From Staphylococcus sp. KG4-3 (lineage in GTDB: Bacteria > Bacillota > Bacilli > Staphylococcales > Staphylococcaceae), in assembly GCF_033597815.2 (NCBI RefSeq), contig NZ_CP166245.1, forward strand, positions 434,001-498,000: a stretch of DNA of 64,000 nucleotides, written 5' to 3'. A program made the translations under genes and the position numbers. The notes beneath the pieces are model-generated. The model did no database searches and had not been told where the DNA came from. It was given only the letters and a program-made list of their open reading frames with translations. Numbering within the stretch: position 1 is the stretch's first letter; each line of letters begins with the position of its first letter. Positions 32,547-42,360 of the stretch are shown here, piece by piece.

Positions 32547-34892
32547 ATGAATATCAATATTTTGGGATTTAATATTTTTGCTAAAGGCGGAACTTCAAGA
32601 AGTAATATTAATTTGATTAAATCCTTTTTAAAGCAAGGATATACAGTTAATTACTTTAATAATTTAGACTTTGATCAAGATGCTATTACACGTTTGTTTA
32701 TTCATGAAAACATTGATAATGAAAATCTAAATATCTATAAATTTAGAGATATAAAATTATTATCTAAATGCGATGTATTAATTATAACAAGAGAAGATTT
32801 ATTCCATTACGCCAAAGACGTCAAAGCTATCAATAAATCAACTAAAGTCATTGGAGAAATACATGGCCCAATGGAATATATAGATGATTCAATAGACCTT
32901 TGCTTAGAAGCTATAGATGGCGTAAGAGTTAGTACAGAAGGTATTAAACAGAGGTTTATTTGTAAATATAATTATAAATCAGTATTTAACAAATACGTTA
33001 ATGCAGAACATATTAAAATTAATAAAGAACCAATAAATACGAAAAGAAATCTTTTAATAAAAGCACGCTTTGAAGACGGCATCAAAGATATTTCATATGT
33101 AATCAAATTGGTAAATTATATTATTAAAAACACTGAAAGAGACGATATTCAACTTTATATTGTTGGTTATGGTCCATCAGAAGCCTTATATAAGAACCTC
33201 GTAAATTATTACAACTTACAAGACAATATACATATAAATGAGAAAGAACCGTTAAATTATATTTATATTTCCTCATCGCCTTATGAAACGTTAGGATATT
33301 CAATTTTAGAAACACTAGCTAGAGGAAATAGAGCGCTTATTTACCCAGGTAATGATGATGTACTTAAAGAAGTTTATGACAAATACTATGGTATTCAATT
33401 TTTAGAAAAAAACCTTTCTAGGGACAGTAAACTATTACTTTCAATGTTAAATAATAAATATTCAAAAGAAAATAGACTAACAGATGTTGAAGTTTTAAAT
33501 ACAGAATTTCTTGATAGTGAATACAGTAACCAATATTTAAAGCAATTTAAAAAAGCGTCTCAAAACAAACGTCCTCTTGTACCAACAAAATATAAAAAAA
33601 GAGTACGTCTTCAACCTAAAAATAAAATTGAAAAATTAGATAGTGGCAGGGTTTTATATAAAGATTTAAAAGAGAAACCTTTTTTAAGTAAGGTGTTAAA
33701 AAATAATATTTTCTTCGAAGGGTTTAAAAAATATTATAATAATCGTAAAGAAAGACTTAGTAAGAAAATATTAGATAATATAGAACCAAAAGAGAGTAAT
33801 GTATTTATTGAATCGTTCCACGGTAATAATTTTAGTGGAGACCCTAAATATATCGCACTCAGTATTCAAAAAAACTACCCACAAAAAAATATTTTTGTTA
33901 GTTCAGCTAATTCTTTAGTAGACATTGAAATTAGAAACTACGGTTTTAAACCTATACGCTTTGGAACTGAGGAATACAAAAATAAATTTAGGCAATGTAA
34001 GTATGTCTTTATGAATAGTAATTCATGGGATAAAGTATATAAGCATACGGATCAAGTGTTTGTACAAACTTGGCATGGCTTCCCGTTGAAAAAAATGGTG
34101 AATGATTTAGGAGACGAAAAAGAACGAAAAGATCAATTAAAACAATTCAGACCACGTATGAAAAAGTGGGATTATTTATTAACATCTTCAAAAATGAATA
34201 CGATGTTACTTGAATCGGCATTTAATTTAAAAGATAATGAAAACCTGCAAATATTAGACTACGGTGCTCCTAGAAATGAATATTTACTCAACCAAGTAAC
34301 TAAAGAAGAACGTAAAAAATTACAAAGAAAATATTTATTTACGACGAATGAAGATAAGAAATATATTTTGTTCTGTCCAACATGGAGAAAAAAAGAAAGA
34401 GAAAATTTAACAAGTATTGATTTAGTGAAATTATTAGAATATCTTCCTAAAGAATATGAAATCATTGTTAAATTACATCCAAACGAAGGCATGCTTAGAA
34501 GTAAATATAATAGTTTAGATGCTAGAATACATTGTTTTTATAATGAATTTGTAGATATTCAAGAATTGTATATTCTTTGTGAAACGATGATTACTGATTA
34601 TTCATCAACTATCTTTGATTTTGCACATTTAAATAAGCCTATTCTGTTATTACAAGAAGATGTAGAAATGTATCAGAAAGATATTGGCTTCTACTTTAAT
34701 ATTTTTGAATTAGGACACTTCCCAATCGTTTCTTTAGATGAAGAAAAACTCGCGCTGCAACTTAAAGGCATGAATTATATGGATTATTCGAAAATAGTGA
34801 ACCGACTGATTTCAAAAGATAGTAAAGAAAGTTCGCAACAAATATTAAAGACTGTTTTTGAAGAAACTAATAGTAATGGGATGGATAAATAA
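32547..34892 (+). CDS. bifunctional glycosyltransferase / CDP-glycerol-type polymer phosphotransferase
   Basis: A 781-aa fusion. Residues about 1-330 look like a GT-B glycosyltransferase (GTSRSNINLIKSFLKQG, YIVGYGPSEALYKNL, SSSPYETLGYSILETLARG). Residues about 420-780 are a TagF/TarL-like domain (Glyphos_transf) with FVQTWHGFPLKKM, LFCPTWRKKERENL, VKLHPNEGM and the TDYSSTIFDFAHL motif. Such fusions make sugar- and polyol-phosphate polymers such as teichoic-type or capsule polymers. The exact polymer is unknown. ATG at 32547 follows GGAGG; an upstream ATG at 32532 overlaps it. It is more AT-rich than its neighbours. Confidence 0.8.
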   Translation: MNINILGFNIFAKGGTSRSNINLIKSFLKQGYTVNYFNNLDFDQDAITRLFIHENIDNENLNIYKFRDIKLLSKCDVLIITREDLFHYAKDVKAINKSTKVIGEIHGPMEYIDDSIDLCLEAIDGVRVSTEGIKQRFICKYNYKSVFNKYVNAEHIKINKEPINTKRNLLIKARFEDGIKDISYVIKLVNYIIKNTERDDIQLYIVGYGPSEALYKNLVNYYNLQDNIHINEKEPLNYIYISSSPYETLGYSILETLARGNRALIYPGNDDVLKEVYDKYYGIQFLEKNLSRDSKLLLSMLNNKYSKENRLTDVEVLNTEFLDSEYSNQYLKQFKKASQNKRPLVPTKYKKRVRLQPKNKIEKLDSGRVLYKDLKEKPFLSKVLKNNIFFEGFKKYYNNRKERLSKKILDNIEPKESNVFIESFHGNNFSGDPKYIALSIQKNYPQKNIFVSSANSLVDIEIRNYGFKPIRFGTEEYKNKFRQCKYVFMNSNSWDKVYKHTDQVFVQTWHGFPLKKMVNDLGDEKERKDQLKQFRPRMKKWDYLLTSSKMNTMLLESAFNLKDNENLQILDYGAPRNEYLLNQVTKEERKKLQRKYLFTTNEDKKYILFCPTWRKKERENLTSIDLVKLLEYLPKEYEIIVKLHPNEGMLRSKYNSLDARIHCFYNEFVDIQELYILCETMITDYSSTIFDFAHLNKPILLLQEDVEMYQKDIGFYFNIFELGHFPIVSLDEEKLALQLKGMNYMDYSKIVNRLISKDSKESSQQILKTVFEETNSNGMDK

Positions 34893-34893
34893 C

Positions 34894-35847
34894 ATGAATA
34901 CAGAAATGATTTATAAGATCAGTGAGCCAATTGACTTTAATAATGACAAAAGAATATTGATAGATACTGAAAGTAACTTAAATTATTTAGAAATGGTAAG
35001 AAAAACTCCTGAGCTTCATGAACAATATAAGACATTATTAAAAAATGATTATATACTTTATTTTCATCAAGGAACTATTTCTAAATTCTATAAAAGAAAA
35101 CATGTCAAAGAGCTATTTCAAAGAAAAGATTTGAAACAATTTCGTGATATCTTCTATACTTTGGATGAACCAGAAGGCAGAAAAGTAAATGAAAATGTCC
35201 CTAAAAAATTGTTAGTTATTTTTACTTGTATGCCTAATTTACAAGAGTATGATAGTGCATTAATGCCTAAGCGTATGTTTCCTAAATTCTTTGATGGTAT
35301 TGAAAGAAGTTTAGTGAAAAACGTTTATACGATGCGTATTATGGACTTGAATGTATCTCACGGATCTCACTATATTAGTACGATAAATTATCCAGAATAC
35401 GAAGAAGATATTCAAGATGCGATTAGATATGCAGCGAGCAATTTAGGCGTTGAAGATGAAAACGTGGTACTATATGGTGGATCAAAAGGCGGAACGGGTG
35501 CGTTATATCATGGTGCAGCATTAGACTTTAAGACAGTAGCGGTAGACCCGATTGTCAATATAGGTGGTAATTTAGCTCAAAATGATAGACGTTTTATGAA
35601 AGGATTAAGAAAGGAAGACTTAGTACCTTCAATTGAACAGCATTTGAAGCAATCAAACGATGCAAAAAAATATGTGATTTGTTGCGATAATGTTAAATAT
35701 TATTTTGATGAAACAAATCGTATTGATAATCAGTTAATTAATAAAATTAACTTAGATGATGATATGGTTGTGAATCACCCAGACGTTTCACGGAATAGTG
35801 TACCAGAACAACTTATGCTGTTAAACGGCCTATTATTAGGTAAATAA
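34894..35847 (+). CDS. XcbB/CpsF-like polysaccharide biosynthesis protein
   Basis: A 317-aa protein starting one base after the stop of the polymerase gene, so co-expressed. It has an alpha/beta-hydrolase-like nucleophile elbow YGGSKGGTGALYHG near residue 197, as in the XcbB/CpsF and Asp2-like families found with capsule polymerases. The N-terminal half is charged and has no clear domain. It may trim, modify or release the polymer; this is inference. A TTG at 34858 would lie inside the previous gene. Confidence 0.6.
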   Translation: MNTEMIYKISEPIDFNNDKRILIDTESNLNYLEMVRKTPELHEQYKTLLKNDYILYFHQGTISKFYKRKHVKELFQRKDLKQFRDIFYTLDEPEGRKVNENVPKKLLVIFTCMPNLQEYDSALMPKRMFPKFFDGIERSLVKNVYTMRIMDLNVSHGSHYISTINYPEYEEDIQDAIRYAASNLGVEDENVVLYGGSKGGTGALYHGAALDFKTVAVDPIVNIGGNLAQNDRRFMKGLRKEDLVPSIEQHLKQSNDAKKYVICCDNVKYYFDETNRIDNQLINKINLDDDMVVNHPDVSRNSVPEQLMLLNGLLLGK

Positions 35848-35864
35848 AAATTAATAAATTATAT

Positions 35865-35900
35865 GAGAAATTGTAGAATTATTGCAGTTTCTCTTTTTTT
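35865..35900 (+). terminator. terminator of the polymer locus
   Basis: GAGAAATTGTA pairs with TTGCAGTTTCTC (with wobbles), then seven T. Confidence 0.8.
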
Positions 35901-36023
35901 ATTCGCGTAATAACCACCACTTAAATGTAAGCGCAAACATAAATAAAAGACTTCATAAGTATTTTCACGTATAATTGTTTTAGTACTAGGTATTAAAAGT
36001 AAACTTAGAAATGAGGTTAATAT

Positions 36024-36728
36024 ATGTCGAAAGTAATTAAAGAAATACATAAAGCTTTTGAACGTTTGGAGGATGATATGACTGTACTAGCAGGAGGATT
36101 CGGGTTGTGTGGTATTCCAGAACATAGTATTGAAGCAATTCGTGACAAAGGTACTAAGGGATTAACGGTAGTTAGTAATAATTGTGGCGTCGATGATTTT
36201 GGTTTAGGTCGCTTACTAGAGCATAAACAAATTGATAAAATGATTAGCTCTTATGTGGGAGAAAATAAAATTTTTGAACAGCAACTTATTAGTGGAGAAC
36301 TAGATGTTGAATTAACGCCTCAAGGCACATTAGCAGAAAAATTACGTGCAGGTGGAGCAGGGATTCCTGCATTTTATACTAAGACGGGTGTTGGCACACG
36401 TATTGCTGAAGGTAAAGAAACACGTGATTTTGATGGAGAAACATATTTAATGGAACGTGCAATTAAAGGTGATTTTGGTATTATAAAAGCACAAAAAGCA
36501 GATACTTTTGGAAATCTTGTCTTTGAAAAGACAGCTCGCAACTTTAACCCTCTATGTGCGATGGCAGCTGCAACAACTGTAGTTGAAGTAGAAGAGTTAG
36601 TTGAAGTAGGTGAAATTGATCCAGATGAGGTACACCTGTCTGGTGTTTATATTGATTACATTTATCTAGGATCTCATTTTGAAAAAAGGATTGAGAAGCG
36701 TACGTTTAAGGAGGCTAACCATGGATAA
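36024..36728 (+). CDS. scoA: 3-oxoacid CoA-transferase subunit A
   Basis: The 234-aa alpha subunit of a succinyl-CoA:3-ketoacid CoA-transferase. CoA-transferase family I signature: VLAGGFGLCGIPEHSIEAI near residue 22 and GAGIPAFYTKTGVGT near residue 112. It activates acetoacetate with CoA taken from succinyl-CoA. Its end overlaps the start of scoB by eight bases. A 3-hydroxybutyrate dehydrogenase follows, which fits use of ketone bodies or hydroxybutyrate. Confidence 0.9.
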   Translation: MSKVIKEIHKAFERLEDDMTVLAGGFGLCGIPEHSIEAIRDKGTKGLTVVSNNCGVDDFGLGRLLEHKQIDKMISSYVGENKIFEQQLISGELDVELTPQGTLAEKLRAGGAGIPAFYTKTGVGTRIAEGKETRDFDGETYLMERAIKGDFGIIKAQKADTFGNLVFEKTARNFNPLCAMAAATTVVEVEELVEVGEIDPDEVHLSGVYIDYIYLGSHFEKRIEKRTFKEANHG

Positions 36729-37368
36729 GCAATTACAACGCAAAAAGATTATTCAACGTGCAGCACAAGAAATTAAAAGTGATATGGTCATTAACTTAGG
36801 TATTGGAATGCCTACCTTAGTAGCAAACGAAATTAATGATCACGTAGAGAATGTTTATTTTCAATCAGAAAATGGATTGCTCGGTATTGGTCCGTATCCT
36901 ACAGAAGCAGAAATTGATCCGGATTTAATTAACGCAGGTAAGGAGACAGTAACCGCTGCAAAAGGCGCATCTTATTTTGATAATGCGGAATCGTTTGCTA
37001 TGATCCGCGGTGGTCATATTGACTTAGCTATTCTGGGAGGGATGGAAGTTTCAGAATCTGGAGACCTAGCTAATTATATGATCCCCGGAAAGTTAGTGAA
37101 AGGAATGGGTGGCGCAATGGATTTAGTCGTTGGTGCACAAAAGGTCGTCGTCATTATGGATCATATGAATAAACATGGAGACTCTAAGATTAAATCTCAA
37201 TGTGAACTACCACTGACAGGCGCCGGTGTGGTGAATACATTAATTACTGATTTAGCTGTATTTAAATTTGAGAATGGTATTATGAAACTTATTGAATTGC
37301 AACCTGATACAACTTTGGAGCAAGTAGAAGCTAGTACAGAGGCATATTTTGAAAATGAATTAAAGTAG
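36721..37368 (+). CDS. scoB: 3-oxoacid CoA-transferase subunit B
   Basis: The 215-aa beta subunit. The catalytic glutamate lies in the QSENGLLGIGPYP motif near residue 50. Further family motifs are GMGGAMDLVVGAQKVVV and CELPLTGAGVVN. ATG at 36721 follows AAGGAGG; an in-frame upstream start at 36679 lies inside scoA. It is translated together with scoA. Confidence 0.9.
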   Translation: MDKQLQRKKIIQRAAQEIKSDMVINLGIGMPTLVANEINDHVENVYFQSENGLLGIGPYPTEAEIDPDLINAGKETVTAAKGASYFDNAESFAMIRGGHIDLAILGGMEVSESGDLANYMIPGKLVKGMGGAMDLVVGAQKVVVIMDHMNKHGDSKIKSQCELPLTGAGVVNTLITDLAVFKFENGIMKLIELQPDTTLEQVEASTEAYFENELK

Positions 37369-37377
37369 GTGGCACAA

Positions 37378-38154
37378 TTGGTAAAAGATAAAGTGACGAT
37401 TATTACAGGTGCAGCTAGTGGTATAGGATTAGGTATCGCCAAAGTATTTTTGGAAAATGAAGCCAAAGTAGTATTAGCTGATTTAAATCAAGATAAGCTC
37501 AATGAAGAAACTGACAAATTGAAAGCACAAGGCTATGATTGTATTGCTATACAAGTAGATGTTACAGAAGAAACAGCTGTGAAATCAATGATTGAACAAA
37601 CTGTCTCTTATTATGGACGATTGGATATTTTGTTCAATAATGCTGGTTTACAACATGTTGAAAGTATTGAGTCTTTTCCTACAGATAAATTTAGGCAGAT
37701 GATAGATATCATGTTAACAGGAAGCTTTATCGGAACTAAACATGCATTGCCTATTATGAAGCGACAAAAATTTGGTCGTATTTTAAACATGGCTTCTATT
37801 AATGGTGTGATAGGTTTTGCAGGGAAAGCGGCGTATAATAGTGCGAAACATGGTATTATCGGTTTAACAAAAGTATCGGCATTAGAAACAGCAACAGCAG
37901 GTATAACAGTCAATGCAATTTGTCCTGGCTATATCGACACACCCTTAGTACGTAATCAAATGACAGATTTAGCAAAAGACAGAGGCGTAGAAGTAGAGCA
38001 AGTGTTAGAAGAGATATTGTACCCATTAATCCCACAAAAGCGTTTGTTAGATATTAAAGATATTGCAGATTATGCTTTATTCTTATGTAGTGATAGTGGT
38101 AAAAGTGTAACAGGACAAGCGATTCTTATAGATGGAGGCTACACCGTACAATAA
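37378..38154 (+). CDS. 3-hydroxybutyrate dehydrogenase
   Basis: A 258-aa short-chain dehydrogenase. The NAD-binding motif is TGAASGIG near residue 10, then NNAG and the catalytic Ser-Tyr-Lys set (MASINGVIGFAGKAAYNSAK). The C-terminus GQAILIDGGYTVQ is typical. It should convert 3-hydroxybutyrate to acetoacetate, which ScoAB then activates. TTG at 37378 (MVKDKVTIITG) has TAGGTGG upstream; a GTG at 37369 overlaps that site. Confidence 0.85.
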   Translation: MVKDKVTIITGAASGIGLGIAKVFLENEAKVVLADLNQDKLNEETDKLKAQGYDCIAIQVDVTEETAVKSMIEQTVSYYGRLDILFNNAGLQHVESIESFPTDKFRQMIDIMLTGSFIGTKHALPIMKRQKFGRILNMASINGVIGFAGKAAYNSAKHGIIGLTKVSALETATAGITVNAICPGYIDTPLVRNQMTDLAKDRGVEVEQVLEEILYPLIPQKRLLDIKDIADYALFLCSDSGKSVTGQAILIDGGYTVQ

Positions 38155-38256
38155 TTTAACGTTAGAGCAATTTATTTTTAAATCAATGATAATTTCCAAT
38201 TAAAATATGTTACGTTAAAATTAACAGCGTAAAGTATAATTGGAGGTAGGCATTCG

Positions 38257-38679
38257 ATGAAAAATCCAGAGGCAAATAATAATTTTACCCTAGTTGTTAG
38301 TTCTATAACCTTTGCTATACTTTCTGATATTGTAGATAAACAAATTTATACAAAAATTCTCACAGCAATCATGATTTTAGTATTGATTTTTGTAATAATT
38401 CGAAATCTTAAATTCACTTTATATCATATAAAAAATGAGAATCCAAATATTCAAACATTTATTAGTGTGAAGATTGATTATTGGCTGCTATTTATTCGAA
38501 ACCTTGTACTTTATGGCTTTTTAGCTTCGCTGTTTTTTATAACGGTTTATGATAATGGGTACACAATGTGGTTTTCAATATTAGCATTAGTAATATTTTT
38601 TATTTTATTTATTATAGTTATATCTAAATTTGAAGATAAAACAGACATTATTAATAATGAAGAAAATCATACAGATTAG
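38257..38679 (+). CDS. membrane protein of unknown function
   Basis: A 140-aa protein with three to four hydrophobic segments (ILTAIMILVLIFVII, LLFIRNLVLYGFLASLFFIT, MWFSILALVIFFILFIIVI) and an acidic C-tail. The ribosome binding site is TTGGAGGTAGG. It lies nine bases before the ornithine cyclodeaminase-like gene and is probably co-transcribed. The family is not recognised. Confidence 0.7.
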   Translation: MKNPEANNNFTLVVSSITFAILSDIVDKQIYTKILTAIMILVLIFVIIRNLKFTLYHIKNENPNIQTFISVKIDYWLLFIRNLVLYGFLASLFFITVYDNGYTMWFSILALVIFFILFIIVISKFEDKTDIINNEENHTD

Positions 38680-38688
38680 AGGTGGCTT

Positions 38689-39642
38689 ATGCGTTATATA
38701 GATGCACAGGAACAGGAAAAATTATTAGATATGAAAGAAATTATTGATGCAGTGGCAGAATCACTAAAAGCATATTCTGAAGGTAAGACAAATACCCCAC
38801 TGCGTTATTCATTACCTTTTAACGAAGATAATCGCTATCTCGTTATGCCAGCACTTTCAGATGAGTTAAAGGTTGTAGGCCTTAAGACTGTAACAGTAGC
38901 TCCTAATAATACAAAAATTGGTAAAAATACCATAGTCGGCTCTGTTATTCTATCGGATTATGAAACAGGTGAAACGTTGGCTGTTTTAGAAGGCTCATAT
39001 TTAACTAAGATTAGGACCGGCGCCATTTCTGGTGTGGCTACGCAGTATCTTGCACGAGAAAATGCGAAAACACTTTGTGTAATCGGTACAGGTGACCAAG
39101 CACAAGGGCTTATTGAAGCGGTGTTAGCTGTTAGAGATATTGAGCGCATACAATTTTATAATCGTACTTATGATAAAGCAGTTAACTTTTCTAAAAGAGT
39201 TCAAAAAGACCATGAACATTTAAAGCTAGTCGTTTGTGATGATGTTGAAACAGCTATAGCAGGTTCAGATATTATCGTAACAGCAACTAATTCAAAAACA
39301 CCTGTGTTCAAACAACGCTTAGCACATGGGGTGCACGTAAATGCGGTTGGTTCATTTAAACCAGACATGCAAGAATTGCCATCTGAAGCGATTGAAGATG
39401 CAGATAAGGTCGTTGTTGAAGCAGTAGAAGCAGCAATGGAAGAGACGGGAGACTTAATTAATCCAGTATCAGAAGGTATGTTTGCACAAGATTATTTATA
39501 TGGTGAACTTGGACATATCGTTGCTTCAAAGTTAGAAGGTCGCGTGTCTGAAGATGAAATCACAATATTTAAATCTGTAGGAGTTGCTATTGTAGATATT
39601 GTGGTCGCAAATTACTTTTATCAAAAAGCGATAAAATCATAA
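38689..39642 (+). CDS. ornithine cyclodeaminase / mu-crystallin family dehydrogenase
   Basis: A 317-aa NAD(P)-dependent enzyme. The nucleotide-binding motif is CVIGTGDQAQGLIEA near residue 127. The conserved substrate-binding lysine sits in VGLKTVTVAPNN, and an arginine in LTKIRTGAISG. The family includes ornithine cyclodeaminase, alanine dehydrogenase and ketimine reductases. The substrate cannot be told from sequence. The ribosome binding site is AGAGGTGG. Confidence 0.8.
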   Translation: MRYIDAQEQEKLLDMKEIIDAVAESLKAYSEGKTNTPLRYSLPFNEDNRYLVMPALSDELKVVGLKTVTVAPNNTKIGKNTIVGSVILSDYETGETLAVLEGSYLTKIRTGAISGVATQYLARENAKTLCVIGTGDQAQGLIEAVLAVRDIERIQFYNRTYDKAVNFSKRVQKDHEHLKLVVCDDVETAIAGSDIIVTATNSKTPVFKQRLAHGVHVNAVGSFKPDMQELPSEAIEDADKVVVEAVEAAMEETGDLINPVSEGMFAQDYLYGELGHIVASKLEGRVSEDEITIFKSVGVAIVDIVVANYFYQKAIKS

Positions 39643-39960
39643 TTAAAGTTTAAAAAGCGAGCTAAGGCACAGTGTTGCCTTAGCTCATTTTAATATATTT
39701 AGTAGTTTACTCAATTTCAACATACCGTAAGAATCTGGGATATCAAGTTCTTGGACAAACTGAAGGCTACAGGCTAAAGCTGTCTCCTAAGAAAGCGAGC
39801 TAACTATATAAAGTATTGAATAAAAAAGAAACACTTTTATCTATCTAGAGCATATAAAGAATTCAAAAAATGGTGATAAAGTGTAAAAAAATAATATCTT
39901 AACCTTTAAAGAAACATAGTATATTATAGTTAATATTTTATATTCAAAAAGGAGGTTAAA
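39643..39960 (+). other. intergenic region before the PBP4-like gene
   Basis: This 318-base gap holds the terminator at 39659-39690 and a second AAGCGAGCTAA word at about 39793, which echoes the terminator arm. A weak promoter (TTAACC, 17 bp, TATTAT at 39922-39927) is possible. No gene is seen. Confidence 0.45.
39659..39690 (+). terminator. terminator after the cyclodeaminase gene
   Basis: GAGCTAAGGCA pairs perfectly with TGCCTTAGCTC, then ATTTTAATAT. Confidence 0.8.
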
Positions 39961-41223
39961 GTGAAGCGCATATTATTTGTATTATTTCTTTTAATTTTAG
40001 TGATATCGCAATCTAGTTATATATTTGCTGAGTCGTCTATTGATGTAACAAGAGCGCATGGCCATAACATGAGTGGTTTTTATCAACCTAAAGGTAGTAT
40101 TATAGCAGACAGTCAAACAGGTAGAATATTATGGGAAGAGCATATTGATAAACCATGGCGGCCAGCAAGCATGTCGAAACTAATGACATTATCAATTGTG
40201 TTAGAAAGAATTCAAGATGGCACTCTCACCATGGATAAAGCAGTGACTGTAACTGCCGATGATGAACGTTTTAGTCATCATCCGTTACTAAGCAATAATA
40301 TCATGCATGAGGGAACACAATATACTATAAAAGAACTTATTAATTTACTGATTGTACCTAGTTCGAATGTTGCAACACGCATGCTCATGCAACAAGTGGA
40401 ACCTGACACGAGTAAATTTGTAACAATGATGAATCAAAAAGCTAAAAAGCTCAAGATGGAGCACACACATTTTACCAATCCATTTGGTGCTGAAAATAGT
40501 AGTGTCGGAAATGAATATTTACCACCAGGTAGTAATTTAGATGAAGATAATTCATCGACGCCACGAGATTTTGCCAAATTGGCTTTTTATTTAAAAAATA
40601 CATATCCATATTTAACGTCTTTTACAAAACATATTACATACACCAGCAAACCCAATACACCATATGAAGAACATTTCCATACGTATCATCATTCATTGGA
40701 AGGCGATGTTCATGAATATAAAGGGACAAATGGATTAAAGACAGGATCTAGTGATAAAGCAGCATATAACTATACTGCTACAATAGATAGAGGAAACTTT
40801 GGACTCGTACAAGTAGTTATGGGAGTAGGGCATTGGGACGTTGATGATTCAGAGTACAAACGACACGTTATCGGCAATGCGCTATTGGATAAGGTATATA
40901 ATCAATTTGAATATAAAGAAGTTATGCCTAAAGGTAAGCAGTTTATCAATGGTAAATGGTATAACGTCGAAACGCCTTTACGTGACGTAGTAGAAAAAGG
41001 ACAACAAATTAAGTTTGAAGTTAAAAACAATCAATTATTAGTTGCGGATACTAAGCGACAATATCTCACAAGTGATATGAAACAACCAAGCGTTATAGTG
41101 ACACCACTTAAGCAGAATTATATCTATATGGTAAGTCGATATGGATGGTACTTATTAATTGCGCTGTGCTTGGTCGTTATTTTATATATCATTTCTAGAA
41201 CTAGAAAAACACAGAAAAAATGA
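39961..41223 (+). CDS. PBP4-like D-alanyl-D-alanine carboxypeptidase
   Basis: A 420-aa secreted, membrane-anchored low-molecular-weight penicillin-binding protein. It has an N-terminal signal peptide (about residues 1-23), the SxxK motif SMSK at 70-73, SSN at 134-136 and KTG in GLKTGSSDKAAYN near residue 260. A C-terminal beta domain and a membrane helix follow, and the tail is ISRTRKTQKK. Layout and motifs are close to staphylococcal PBP4, a carboxy/transpeptidase of peptidoglycan. It may be an extra paralogue or the PBP4 itself. The start is GTG after AAGGAGG. Confidence 0.85.
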   Translation: MKRILFVLFLLILVISQSSYIFAESSIDVTRAHGHNMSGFYQPKGSIIADSQTGRILWEEHIDKPWRPASMSKLMTLSIVLERIQDGTLTMDKAVTVTADDERFSHHPLLSNNIMHEGTQYTIKELINLLIVPSSNVATRMLMQQVEPDTSKFVTMMNQKAKKLKMEHTHFTNPFGAENSSVGNEYLPPGSNLDEDNSSTPRDFAKLAFYLKNTYPYLTSFTKHITYTSKPNTPYEEHFHTYHHSLEGDVHEYKGTNGLKTGSSDKAAYNYTATIDRGNFGLVQVVMGVGHWDVDDSEYKRHVIGNALLDKVYNQFEYKEVMPKGKQFINGKWYNVETPLRDVVEKGQQIKFEVKNNQLLVADTKRQYLTSDMKQPSVIVTPLKQNYIYMVSRYGWYLLIALCLVVILYIISRTRKTQKK

Positions 41224-41256
41224 AATAGCTATGGAAGTACTAAACTGATCCATCAA

Positions 41257-41300
41257 CAGTAAAAAACTCCTAGAGTTAAACTTTAGGGGTTTTTTACTGT
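41257..41300. terminator. bidirectional terminator
   Basis: ACAGTAAAAAACTCCTA pairs with TAGGGGTTTTTTACTGT (one G-U). With A-rich and T-rich arms it serves both the PBP4-like gene and the convergent epimerase gene. Confidence 0.85.
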
Positions 41301-41304
41301 TTAA

Positions 41305-42156
41305 TTATTTAATTGGATCCATGCCTTGTTTCCATGAAGGATAAATTAGTTTTCCACCTTGGTCGTAGAATTTAGTATTATTAGCACCACGTTCATGTGA
41401 TTCTGAAGGTTGGATGTTGATTTTAGGATTCACATTTAATAAGTCTGCATACCATTGTGCCCATACATCACCTTTAACTGGTTCATCATCCACGATATTA
41501 TAAATACCTGACTCAAAGTTTAATGCTTGAATTGCTACTTCTACCGCATCATCAATATGAATAAATGATTGTATGCCATCAGTCATTGTGACAGCTCCTT
41601 CGATAAACGAATTATATATCAGGCCATTTTTGCCGTACCATGTACCTGGACCATATAGTAAGCCGTAGCGAAGTACAACATAATTTTCAATACGTGCAGT
41701 TTCGCTTTCTAAACCTTCAACACCCTCAACTGTAGTTTTACGATCTCCTATTGCATTATAATCAAGGGGTGTGTTTTCTGTTGCTAACGTATTACCACCT
41801 TCATAAGTAAAAGCAATACTTTGAGATTGCATATGTTTTACACCATTTTTTAAAGCGGCCTCGACAAGATGTTTAGTTCCTTCAATTCTAACTCTTGTAT
41901 TGGCTGACATATCTATATTTTTTAAATCTGTAATCTCATTCATAATAATATCTGGCTGATAATCAGCTATTGCAGCTTCAACTGTATCATATTTTAAAAT
42001 GTCTCCAATATATGCCTTAACGCCATTATCTACCAGCTTTGCCTTTCCTTGTTGTGATGTCGTGAATCCAGCGACTTGATAGCCTTCTTCTAGTAATCTT
42101 TGTGTTAATTTAGTACCTATTAATCCTGTCGTACCAGTAACAAATATTCTTGTCAT
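41305..42156 (-). CDS. NAD(P)-dependent sugar epimerase/dehydratase family protein
   Basis: A 283-aa extended SDR. The N-terminus MTRIFVTGTTGLIGTKL holds the dinucleotide-binding motif. Further on, VLRYGLLYGPGTWYG and FIHIDDAVEVAI are typical of the epimerase family. The strict YxxxK is not clear, so it may be an atypical member. ATG at 42156 has CGGAGGATG upstream; an ATG at 42198 would read through that site. Confidence 0.75.
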   Translation of the reverse strand: MTRIFVTGTTGLIGTKLTQRLLEEGYQVAGFTTSQQGKAKLVDNGVKAYIGDILKYDTVEAAIADYQPDIIMNEITDLKNIDMSANTRVRIEGTKHLVEAALKNGVKHMQSQSIAFTYEGGNTLATENTPLDYNAIGDRKTTVEGVEGLESETARIENYVVLRYGLLYGPGTWYGKNGLIYNSFIEGAVTMTDGIQSFIHIDDAVEVAIQALNFESGIYNIVDDEPVKGDVWAQWYADLLNVNPKINIQPSESHERGANNTKFYDQGGKLIYPSWKQGMDPIK

Positions 42157-42360
42157 AGTTACATCCTCCGATATGTTCATATTAGTAATTAAATTCACTT
42201 TTTTATCGATACGTAAACACTTTTAGGTGAAAATGTATTATTCTTAGTGAAGATTTATACTTTATAACAGTGCGAAATTTTAAAGCAATTCATTTTCTTA
42301 ACTACGTGAATATAGTATGATGCTTATAACAAATACGTAATTAAGTTAGGAAGTTTTAAT

